In this document: in pieces, positions 1-7,510 of the stretch
How the letters are laid out: every line of letters begins with the position of its first letter
Position numbering within the stretch: the first letter of the stretch is position 1
DNA from: Chloroherpetonaceae bacterium
GTDB lineage: Bacteria > Bacteroidota > Chlorobiia > Chlorobiales > Thermochlorobacteraceae
Length of the DNA: 64,000 bases
NCBI GenBank assembly: GCA_033763895.1
Contig: JANRJQ010000004.1
Span: 124,001-188,000, forward strand
Direction of reading: 5' to 3'
Translations under genes and position numbers: made by a program
The notes under the pieces: model-generated
The model's database searches: none
The model's input: only the letters and a program-made list of their open reading frames with translations
What the model was told of the DNA's origin: nothing

Positions 1-192
1 TAAATGGAGAGCGATTTCACGAATCGACCACTTTTTAGGGTTTGGCTTCCAATTTAACTTTCCACCGGAGATCGTTCCGATTGCTTCATTTAATCGTTGA
101 TATCCTTTCGAATACCGTTCGATCTCTTTTGTAATATCAGCGGAAAGATCATCTTTTTTAGATGAAAAAAACTCAGGAAACTGCTGCTTCAT
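1..192 (-). CDS. DinB-family protein, N-terminal part (cut by window edge)
   Basis: The first 64 codons of a gene on the minus strand; the rest lies before the window. The start is the ATG at 192. The translated end carries WKPNPKKWSIREIALHL, which matches the conserved W-x-P...KWSI-E-x-x-HL block near the N terminus of DinB/YfiT-like four-helix proteins, where the His is usually the first metal ligand. These are small metal-binding proteins, many of them thiol transferases or of unknown function. Only family membership can be claimed; the substrate cannot be inferred from a fragment. Confidence 0.7.
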   Translation of the reverse strand, partial: MKQQFPEFFSSKKDDLSADITKEIERYSKGYQRLNEAIGTISGGKLNWKPNPKKWSIREIALHL

Positions 193-265
193 CTTGATTA
201 AATTTGTTAATGAAAAAAAGCAATAAGGTCAAACGCTTTTATTCTTCAGCTCTGAGACAAATTTT

Positions 266-1405
266 TTGAAAAATTTGAGAACACGGCAAATTCTCTTCAC
301 ACAAAACTTATTATTCATGATAATACAATTCATTCGGCAAATTCCATTTACCACTCTTCGCCCCTTGAATAATGAAAGTAAAATTCTGAAAACTCTTTGT
401 GAAAAGAGTAAAGTCAAAACTCAAAATTTTAAGAGTGTATCAAAATCAAAATCTTTACTTCCTTTAGCGCTCCCTCTCTTATTTTTGATGTTGATTTCTT
501 GTTCAAAAGATTCTCCAAAACCAAAGGAAATGGTTTCATTTCCCACTTCACCAACAAAGGTGATTTCGGAAGACACTGCTATAGGTTTGAAAGGCCAACT
601 TCATGATTTTGAAAATTTTCCTTCAAAATTTGTTGAGGCAAGAACCATTTCGGTTTGGCTACCAAAAGATTACACCTCGCATCCTGAAAGAACCTATTCA
701 GTTTGGTATATGCATGATGGTCAAAATTTGTTCATTCCTTCTCGCTCTTTTATCGGTGTAGATTGGGGTGTTGACGAAACAATGACTTCCTTAGTTGACT
801 CAGGTAAAATTGATCCGGTTATTGTTGTGGGCATTTATAACACACCTAAGCGAACTGAAGAATATTCACCAAAAAAAGCATTTGATTTAGTTCCAGATGA
901 AGTCAGAAGAGGTTTTATTGAGAGGTTTGGATTAAGGATGAAACCGATTTCGGATGAGTATCTCAAATTTTTGGTCAATGAGCTAAAACCATTTATTGAT
1001 TCTACTTATAGAACAAAACGTGATCCGGCAAATACTTTTGTTGCTGGTTCAAGTATGGGCGGGCTGATTTCCGCTTATGCGATTTGTGAGTACCCGTCTG
1101 TCTTTGGTGCAGCTGCTTGCATATCAACTCATTTTCCTGCTGGTGAGGGAATTATGATTGATTACTTAGAAAAATCATTACCGAGCCCTGAAAATCATAA
1201 AATCTACTTTGATTTTGGAACCAAAACACTGGACTCATCTTATGAGCCTTATCAAATGCGTGCAGATAGTGTGATGAAACGAAAAGGCTTTGAGGAAGGG
1301 CGCTCTTGGGTTACCAAAAAATTTGTTGGTGATGAACATTCGGAGCGCGCTTGGCGAAATCGCTTTTCTATTCCGGTTACATTTTTGATGTCAACACAAC
1401 CTTAA
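266..1405 (+). CDS. Secreted alpha/beta-hydrolase lipoprotein, esterase D-like
   Basis: Putative serine esterase of the enterochelin-esterase/esterase D-like group (PF00756 type). The nucleophile elbow GSSMGG lies at about 261-266 with Ser263, an early YMHDGQNLF block at about 148-156 is typical of the family, and a GDEH motif near 358 can supply the catalytic His. A hydrophobic stretch ends in LISC at Cys79, a good lipobox, so the protein is probably an outer-surface or periplasmic lipoprotein. The N terminus is odd: the lipobox is too far from the ATG at 266. A second ATG at 317 still leaves a long n-region, so the true start is unsettled. The substrate is unknown. Confidence 0.75.
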   Translation: MKNLRTRQILFTQNLLFMIIQFIRQIPFTTLRPLNNESKILKTLCEKSKVKTQNFKSVSKSKSLLPLALPLLFLMLISCSKDSPKPKEMVSFPTSPTKVISEDTAIGLKGQLHDFENFPSKFVEARTISVWLPKDYTSHPERTYSVWYMHDGQNLFIPSRSFIGVDWGVDETMTSLVDSGKIDPVIVVGIYNTPKRTEEYSPKKAFDLVPDEVRRGFIERFGLRMKPISDEYLKFLVNELKPFIDSTYRTKRDPANTFVAGSSMGGLISAYAICEYPSVFGAAACISTHFPAGEGIMIDYLEKSLPSPENHKIYFDFGTKTLDSSYEPYQMRADSVMKRKGFEEGRSWVTKKFVGDEHSERAWRNRFSIPVTFLMSTQP

Positions 1406-1480
1406 GTTTTTACTAAGTACGATGGGATTAAGAGAATGTCTCCCTTTTTAACTGAACCCGCACCAAGTGCCATTGGTTTG

Positions 1481-2080
1481 TTAAGGAATAACCCAATTCG
1501 CTTGCATTTGGCCACTTTGCCAATCAAAAACTGCACGTTTATGTCCTGCAGAATCGAGGTAGAGCCAATCTAATTTCATTGCTTTAGTTACAACAACAGA
1601 AAAGTTTTCTCTTCCTTCTTCACTTTCATCGGCAGTTGGAATTCTTCCAATAAGATGCTTTTTCAAACCTGATACAGGTTCGCTGACAGGATATAACGGT
1701 GGATGCTCGGTGATGTAGCACCTTCGGCTTGTCAACTGCGTTTTTTGCCAATGTTCGTTTGCTCTTTCCCCTGAAAGATGAATTTCGGCTTTTGCTGTAA
1801 AGCGGAGTTGAATTTGTAATTCTGGATCATAAAACAACCAAGCCACATCAGGGCTTGATTTAATTTCAGAAATTTTAGAAGACCGAATATCAGTGTGAAA
1901 AATGATAAGCCGCTCTTCCGGTTCAACCTTTCTAAGCACGACTGTTCTTGCTGCGACGCCGTTCTCTGATTTCGTGCAAAATACACCAAGATGCATTGGG
2001 TGATTTCGCTTCGACGCTCCAAGTTTCAAGAGTGTCCACGATTGCTCCAAAACCCGCTCTAAAGTTGAGATTTCAAACAT
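1481..2080 (-). CDS. Pyridoxamine 5'-phosphate oxidase-like FMN-binding protein
   Basis: 199 residues with the split-barrel FMN-binding fold. The blocks ARTVVLR (about 44-50), IIFHTDIRSSKI (about 59-70) and an internal AWLFYDPELQIQLR are typical of PdxH-like proteins. The C terminus, DWLYLDSAGHKRAVFDW, resembles the Alr4036/PPOX family rather than true PdxH, which ends in a conserved RLxP motif that is not seen here. It probably binds FMN and acts as a cytoplasmic flavin oxidase or reductase of unknown substrate. It is convergent with the esterase gene upstream. Confidence 0.75.
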   Translation of the reverse strand: MFEISTLERVLEQSWTLLKLGASKRNHPMHLGVFCTKSENGVAARTVVLRKVEPEERLIIFHTDIRSSKISEIKSSPDVAWLFYDPELQIQLRFTAKAEIHLSGERANEHWQKTQLTSRRCYITEHPPLYPVSEPVSGLKKHLIGRIPTADESEEGRENFSVVVTKAMKLDWLYLDSAGHKRAVFDWQSGQMQANWVIP

Positions 2081-2259
2081 GTTATCAGTTGGAATAATTC
2101 ATGAATCTTTCGTAAACGCTTGCAAAGACGATGAGTTTTTTCCATTTTGAATTGCACATTTCAATTTGGATTATCGACTCATTTGAAACTAATCATTTAT
2201 CACCTTTTATGATTGCATCATACACCTCTCTTTACAAGAGCCAAACGTCTTCCGCTTTT

Positions 2260-3018
2260 ATGATGTGGACATTGAAGTCACTTTTTTTCATCTGTCTCTT
2301 CGTGGCTACGATCTCCCTCAGTGCTCAAACAAGAAAAGTGACCTTTAAACTTGATGCCACAGAACTCATTCTTTGTGGCTTTAATCCAGATTCAGATACG
2401 CTTCGAGTTAACATTTTTATTGGCAAAACTTCCGATGGCGTTGAAGGATTGCCAATGAAACGAATTGGCAAAAGTTCCCTTTATGAATTAACACGTGACG
2501 TTCAACCCGGGAAAGTCGAGTGGAAGTTTCGTGCTTATCCCAAAAAGAAATTTTACTATGGCGGATATGAACAAACTGAGGATTTGAACAACCGTGTATT
2601 TATTCTTGGGAAAGGAACTCTCGATACAACCATCATGATTTCCACTGCCAATATCTACCTTGAAAAAATGAGAATGGTTCATTTTGAATTTGACTTAGAT
2701 GATCTCCTTGCTTCTGGCTTTGTTGACACCAAAGACACAATTCGCGTTAATATCTATTCAGCCAATTCTTTTGGAAATATCGATGGTCCCGCAGCAGTTC
2801 GAATTCCGAATTCAACAAAATATCGAGTCACGCGCGTTCTTCCGCCGGGCACCGTTGAGTGGAAATTGAGAGGTTACCCGGCATATCGCTTTTACAACAA
2901 AGGGTATGAAAGAATGGATCAAGGTTTTTTAGAAAATAGGAAATTCAGACTTTCCTCTGCAGAAGCTGATACTACAATTCAAGTCGATCGAATTTTCCTT
3001 TTAATGAGCGGTCGGTAA
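2260..3018 (+). CDS. Secreted protein of two tandem ~100-residue repeats, function unknown
   Basis: I do not recognise a named family. The chosen start is the ATG pair at 2260/2263, because it begins a clean signal peptide (MMWTLKSLFFICLFVA...LSAQ). An upstream in-frame ATG at 2131 would bury it. The mature part consists of two similar units. Each opens with a VxFxxD...L..GF block, then has DT(I/L)RVNI, continues through PG(K/T)VEWK(F/L)R(A/G)YP and ends in a DTTI block. The units look like beta-sandwich domains of the type found in carbohydrate-binding or adhesion modules. The gene lies 20 bp before mgtE. Confidence 0.7.
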   Translation: MMWTLKSLFFICLFVATISLSAQTRKVTFKLDATELILCGFNPDSDTLRVNIFIGKTSDGVEGLPMKRIGKSSLYELTRDVQPGKVEWKFRAYPKKKFYYGGYEQTEDLNNRVFILGKGTLDTTIMISTANIYLEKMRMVHFEFDLDDLLASGFVDTKDTIRVNIYSANSFGNIDGPAAVRIPNSTKYRVTRVLPPGTVEWKLRGYPAYRFYNKGYERMDQGFLENRKFRLSSAEADTTIQVDRIFLLMSGR

Positions 3019-3038
3019 CGACGAAACCACAACCCATC

Positions 3039-4484
3039 ATGCAAGATAAATCAGTAAAACAGGAGGATACCAAACCGGAAAACCCTTCTCAGAACACCTT
3101 CAATTCACAAGATGTGTTTGAAGAATTGGGAATGGAAGAAATTTCCAATGAAGAACTGGCTGAGCTTCAACCAGTGGATATCGCTGAGTACTTGCAAGAA
3201 TTACCCATAACGATGGCTTCAGAGATACTCTCACAACTTCCGATTGATATTGCGACTGAAGCCATAGCGACACGGCTTTTTAAGAACATCCCTGAACTTT
3301 TCTTATCCCTGCCTAATAATGTCGCTGTTGAGGTGATGCGGCGTCTTAGAACCGACGAACGCGTTTTTATTTTTCGTAATCTGGTTTCTTCGAAAGGTGA
3401 AACCCAAAAGGCAATTGAAGAAAAACTACTCACCAAATTGCCAGATGATATGCAAACTGAATTGGAAAACTTTCTTCGTTACCCGATTACCAGTGTTGCA
3501 AGTATCATGACAACGGAATTTTCGTTTGTTTCACCGACAATGAATATTGCGAGCGCAAAAAAATTGATCCAGAAACAGCAACGGCAAGTTCGAACTCGTG
3601 AAGTTTATGATGTTTATGTTTTAGAAAAAGATGATGTAGGCTCTGGTGACCGAAGGCTTGTGGGTGTTGTCAGCTTAAAAGACATGCTTATCGCCGACGA
3701 TGAAACGCTCATCGAAGACATCATGCAACAAGATCCGATTAGCGTATTACCCACCGAAGAGCGTTTTGAAGCGGCGGCACTTGTTTCGAAGTATAACCTA
3801 CTTTCAATTCCTGTCGTCACGCATGATGGCAGGCTTCTGGGAATCGTTACCGTTGACGATATCATTGATGTTATTACCCAAGAAGAAACCATCGATTTTT
3901 TGAGATTTGGCGCCGTTCAAGCCAGAGAAACCGATAAACCCTACTTTGATAACTCCATTTGGATTGGGGTAAGAAATCGAGTGGTTTGGCTTCTTTTTCT
4001 TTTTATCGGCGGCACACTCACAAGCAATGTGGTTCAGTATTTTCAAGGTCGGTTTGATGAAACGGTCATTCTAACGCTTTCAGCCTTCATCGCTTTGCTT
4101 GTTGGAACAGGCGGGAACATTGGTTCTCAAACTGTTTCTACTATTATTCGAAGCCTTGCTATAAATGAAATTGAAACCTCAGATTGGTTCAAGGTTCTGG
4201 CACGCGAATCGGCAACCGGATTTGTTTTGGGTTTGGTATTATTTCCAATTTCTTATGTTTTTGTTTTTGTTTTGAAAGGCGATTGGCATCTAAGCCTCGC
4301 GGTAAGCACAAGTGTGATTGGCGTTTGCACTTGGTCAAGTTCCATTGCATCTCAAATTCCGATTCTGGCCCAAAAAGTAGGTCTCGACCCAACCGTTCTT
4401 TCGGCCCCACTGATCACCACCCTTGTCGATGCCACCGGCTTAATCATCTATTTCAGTATCGCAAAAGTAATTCTCGCATTCTAA
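3039..4484 (+). CDS. mgtE: Magnesium transporter MgtE
   Basis: Inner-membrane Mg2+ channel of 481 residues, close to the family's usual 450-480. The order is canonical: an acidic helical MgtE N domain (about 35-140), a CBS pair (about 145-270), then five predicted membrane helices (about 310-480). The pore-region motif GTGGNIGSQ lies at about 356-364. In this family cytosolic Mg2+ bound between the N and CBS domains closes the channel. The first ~30 residues are an extra polar tail. The gap to the preceding gene is only 20 bp, which leaves no room for an M-box riboswitch. Confidence 0.95.
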   Translation: MQDKSVKQEDTKPENPSQNTFNSQDVFEELGMEEISNEELAELQPVDIAEYLQELPITMASEILSQLPIDIATEAIATRLFKNIPELFLSLPNNVAVEVMRRLRTDERVFIFRNLVSSKGETQKAIEEKLLTKLPDDMQTELENFLRYPITSVASIMTTEFSFVSPTMNIASAKKLIQKQQRQVRTREVYDVYVLEKDDVGSGDRRLVGVVSLKDMLIADDETLIEDIMQQDPISVLPTEERFEAAALVSKYNLLSIPVVTHDGRLLGIVTVDDIIDVITQEETIDFLRFGAVQARETDKPYFDNSIWIGVRNRVVWLLFLFIGGTLTSNVVQYFQGRFDETVILTLSAFIALLVGTGGNIGSQTVSTIIRSLAINEIETSDWFKVLARESATGFVLGLVLFPISYVFVFVLKGDWHLSLAVSTSVIGVCTWSSSIASQIPILAQKVGLDPTVLSAPLITTLVDATGLIIYFSIAKVILAF

Positions 4485-4536
4485 ACGCATCAGTCGTATT
4501 TATTCATCATCTATTTCAATTGACTACTCCGCTTTT

Positions 4537-5715
4537 ATGCTAAACTCGTTCTTCCTCCTCAACCTCTTTGCCTTAATTTTATTCTTGAGTTGGCTCTACA
4601 TGCTTTTTCGGTCTTATCAATTGAAAACGATTATCCCAGATTTATCCGCCTTCGCTTCGTTGATTGAAACCGCACCTCGAGTCAGTATTATTGTTCCCGC
4701 TTGTAATGAGGAGAAGCTTATTGAAAAAGCGTTGCGCACAATGCTAAAACAGAATTACTCAAATTATGAAGTTATCGCCATCAACGACCGTTCAAGCGAT
4801 TCTACGGGCGAAATTCTAAATCGGTTAAAAAAGGAGGTCTCAAATCTTCAAGTGATTCATGTGAATTCCTTACCCCCGGGATGGCTTGGGAAAAATCATG
4901 CCAATCACCTTGGTTTTCAAATATCAAGTGGGGACTACCTCCTTTTTACGGATGCCGACATTTTTTTTGAGGAAAGTGTTCTTTCAAGAACGATTGATTT
5001 TGCAAATAAAAATCAAGCAGAGCATATCGTTGCTTATCCGCGCTTGACTTATGAAACCTTTTGGGAGGAATCTTTCCTTGCGATTTTTTCGCTTTTGTTT
5101 ACTTGGAAATTTGACCCCATAAAAGCAAAAAATCCAAAGAAAAAAAAGGCATTCATTGGGGTTGGTGCGTTTAATTTTGTTAGCCGCAAAGTTTATCAAT
5201 CAATTGGCGGACACTATCCGCTACGAATGGAAGTGGCTGATGATGTCAGGCTTGGCGAATATGTGAAGTTAAAAGGGTTTGGAAATTACTTGATTCGCGC
5301 GAGCGATTTTTTGTCGGTGCGATGGCGGGAGGGTTTGCTTGATACGATGAGGGGAATCGAACGAAGCGCCTTTCCGGGAATTAACTTTTCGTGGGTTTGG
5401 GTATTTATTGGAATTGCAGGAACTCTATTTGGACTGATATCACCTTACTGGCTTTTGATTGCCGCTATTTTTTTTGGCGAAAATTCTTTGGGATTAATGG
5501 TCTTAAATTTAGTTTCGATAATCACAATTGCTCTCATTTACTATTCTTCGGGGAAATCTGTTGGGAAATCACTGATGCTAACGCTCTCCCATCCAATTGT
5601 TTCAATCTTATTTTTGTATGCCTTCTTGAAATCTGCTATTGGTATAACATTGCAAGGCGGGGTTCGATGGCGAGATACATTTTACCCGATTTCAGTCTTA
5701 AAGCATAAAGATTGA
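4537..5715 (+). CDS. Family 2 glycosyltransferase, membrane-anchored
   Basis: Membrane-bound GT-A fold glycosyltransferase of 392 residues. One N-terminal membrane helix (about 4-25) precedes the catalytic domain, which opens with VSIIVPACNEE and has the metal/nucleotide-binding DAD at about 141-143 (FTDADIFF). Three or four membrane helices follow at about 290-375. The layout is that of CrtQ/HpnB/CruC-like enzymes that glycosylate lipids or carotenoids. In Chlorobiota a carotenoid (chlorobactene) glucosyltransferase is one possible role, but nothing in the neighbourhood supports it specifically. The stop codon abuts the stop of the convergent amn gene. Confidence 0.85.
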   Translation: MLNSFFLLNLFALILFLSWLYMLFRSYQLKTIIPDLSAFASLIETAPRVSIIVPACNEEKLIEKALRTMLKQNYSNYEVIAINDRSSDSTGEILNRLKKEVSNLQVIHVNSLPPGWLGKNHANHLGFQISSGDYLLFTDADIFFEESVLSRTIDFANKNQAEHIVAYPRLTYETFWEESFLAIFSLLFTWKFDPIKAKNPKKKKAFIGVGAFNFVSRKVYQSIGGHYPLRMEVADDVRLGEYVKLKGFGNYLIRASDFLSVRWREGLLDTMRGIERSAFPGINFSWVWVFIGIAGTLFGLISPYWLLIAAIFFGENSLGLMVLNLVSIITIALIYYSSGKSVGKSLMLTLSHPIVSILFLYAFLKSAIGITLQGGVRWRDTFYPISVLKHKD

Positions 5716-6579
5716 TCACCACTCATAATGACGAATATCAAGTTCATCACCGCGTTTCTTTAATTCTTGTAACGATTTAATTCCTAAGTCTAAATGCAAC
5801 TCAGTAAATTTTGAAAACACTTCGCTTGCCGATTTTTTTGTTTTTATTCCGTGCTTTGTAAGCGGCATATCGCTGACAAGCATCAGCGCACCGATGGCAA
5901 CTTTTGAAGCAAATCCTGCAATAAAAAGTGTCGCACATTCCATATCAATCGCGATTGCCCTTTCCTCAATGAGTTCTTCTTTAAATTTTTCATCGAATTC
6001 CCAAAATCGGTAATCCGTCGTATGGATAACGCCCGTTCGATAACGAAGTTTATTTTCGACTAAAACTTCAGCAGCTACTTTTTGCACGTTAAAGGTTGGC
6101 AAAGCAGGCACTCGAGGGGGCATATAGTGCTGAGATGCACCGTCGTCACGAATAGCTGCAATTGGCAAAATAAACTCTCCAACCGAAAGGCGTTTATTGA
6201 GCCCACCGCACATACCCAGCATAATCACGCCTTTTGGTTTTGGGTTTCGGTAGGAAAGCAAATCCATTATCAATGCTGCAGTTGGGCTTCCGATGCTGAA
6301 ATCAATAATCGAGATATCCTCGTTTTTTGCGGTAACACATTGAAACGCTGACCCCGAAACAATGGGAGATTGGTAACGCTCGGAAAATTTTGCGAGATAT
6401 TTATTGAAATTGGTGAGCAGAATATAATTCCCAAGTTCTAAAGGAGGCGTTCCTGTATAACGCTCGAGCATATCAATGCCAATTTCTTCTTTTCTAATCG
6501 AGGAATTCGATTCACTTAATGTTGATTCTGAATTCGATTTCATCGAATCAACCGCGCCAATACGTTTACGAAATGCCAT
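5716..6579 (-). CDS. amn: AMP nucleosidase, short form
   Basis: Purine nucleoside phosphorylase-fold enzyme that hydrolyses AMP to adenine and ribose 5-phosphate. Diagnostic blocks are GMCGGL and LSVGEFILP (about residues 138-160), the substrate-binding AIDMECATLFIAGF (about 215) and the C-terminal HYEW. At 287 residues it lacks the N-terminal regulatory domain of E. coli Amn, as is usual for Bacteroidota/Chlorobiota versions. The first ~35 residues are Ser/Glu-rich and low in complexity; translation could instead start at an internal Met at about residue 13 or 37. It is the last gene of a minus-strand run from uvrC. Confidence 0.88.
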   Translation of the reverse strand: MAFRKRIGAVDSMKSNSESTLSESNSSIRKEEIGIDMLERYTGTPPLELGNYILLTNFNKYLAKFSERYQSPIVSGSAFQCVTAKNEDISIIDFSIGSPTAALIMDLLSYRNPKPKGVIMLGMCGGLNKRLSVGEFILPIAAIRDDGASQHYMPPRVPALPTFNVQKVAAEVLVENKLRYRTGVIHTTDYRFWEFDEKFKEELIEERAIAIDMECATLFIAGFASKVAIGALMLVSDMPLTKHGIKTKKSASEVFSKFTELHLDLGIKSLQELKKRGDELDIRHYEW

Positions 6580-6603
6580 AAATGGAATTGTACCTAACTG
6601 ATT

Positions 6604-6942
6604 TTAGTGCATCGATTCTTCTTTCCCAATAAATTCTTTACCGTTTGGGCTAAGATTGGCTGCATATTTCACAGGGTTTGATTTAAATTTTTCATCACAG
6701 CCGTTACAGCAAAATCCATAAGTTTTTCCTTCATAATCGACCTTGTTGGCTTCGTCATTAACAGGTTCACCGGAGATAGGACATAAAGAATTAAAAGTTG
6801 CCGTTTTAGCAGTCAATGAATCCTTAGCCGATTTGACTTCTATTTTCTCTGATACACTTTTTTGTTCACTATTCGAACACGCCGAGAATGCAAGTAGCAT
6901 AAAAAAAATAGTAATAGCCGATATCATTTGAATCTTTTTCAT
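6604..6942 (-). CDS. YHS-domain lipoprotein, probable metal binder
   Basis: 112-residue lipoprotein. The signal peptide ends in LAFSAC with lipid-acceptor Cys22. A YHS domain follows, with CPISGEPVND (Cys54), YGFCCNGC (Cys78, Cys79, Cys82) and KFKSNPVKY. YHS domains often bind copper or other soft metals and occur beside P-type ATPases or heme enzymes. Here the neighbours are amn and a GGCT-like gene, so the partner is unknown. A periplasmic or outer-membrane metal-capture role is inferred from the cysteine pattern. Confidence 0.85.
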   Translation of the reverse strand: MKKIQMISAITIFFMLLAFSACSNSEQKSVSEKIEVKSAKDSLTAKTATFNSLCPISGEPVNDEANKVDYEGKTYGFCCNGCDEKFKSNPVKYAANLSPNGKEFIGKEESMH

Positions 6943-6959
6943 ATGTATTGATTTTTATT

Positions 6960-7388
6960 TTAACGAATTAGTCGATGAGCAGATTTCAACTTCAAGTAGG
7001 CAAGATAATCGCCGTTTTCAATCATCTTCAACCCTTTTACCGATTGATTCCAAACATAAATCCACGCTTCTACCGTTTCGTTGTTCATTAATACGGCAGT
7101 GATCTTATCTCGTCGATATAACCCGTCATGCGGATGCATTTTATCAACGCCTTCGTACTCATCAATTTCTTCAAGAGTGACATTGGGTCTTAACTGAATC
7201 AGTTCGCCATAAACGATGGCATCCTCGTGGTGGATAAAAGCGGGGAAATCGCCGATATCATACAACAAGCCTTTAACTTTGGCATCGGCTTTCTTGTGAC
7301 CATACTTAGAAACCAAATGCGCGCCTCTTCCGCCGGTTCGCAAAGTTCCATAAACAAAAAGGTAATTGTGAGATGCTGTTTGCATCAC
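6960..7388 (-). CDS. Gamma-glutamylcyclotransferase-like (AIG2/GGCT) protein
   Basis: 142-residue cytoplasmic protein of the GGCT/AIG2 fold. The diagnostic substrate loop YGTLR lies near residue 14, followed by KGLLYDIGDFPAF and VYGELIQL. The acidic EEIDEYEGVD block lies at about 73-83, where family members carry the catalytic Glu. Proteins of this family cleave gamma-glutamyl peptides or amines to 5-oxoproline; the actual substrate is unknown. A second in-frame Met follows the first. It lies 17 bp upstream of the YHS lipoprotein gene and may share its transcript. Confidence 0.82.
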   Translation of the reverse strand: MMQTASHNYLFVYGTLRTGGRGAHLVSKYGHKKADAKVKGLLYDIGDFPAFIHHEDAIVYGELIQLRPNVTLEEIDEYEGVDKMHPHDGLYRRDKITAVLMNNETVEAWIYVWNQSVKGLKMIENGDYLAYLKLKSAHRLIR

Positions 7389-7510
7389 TAATGTTGTCTT
7401 CTGATTGTCGCTAAAATTAAAAATGCAGATTTAGCAAAAAGTTAATTGAAGTAACCTACAAAAAAAATTTGCAAAAAATCGTAGGATATTGGCCAAAAAA
7501 TTCAATTTTC

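Noticed and set aside
3019-3038. Possible M-box riboswitch for mgtE
   Set aside because: Only 20 bp separate mgtE from the preceding gene, too little for the element.
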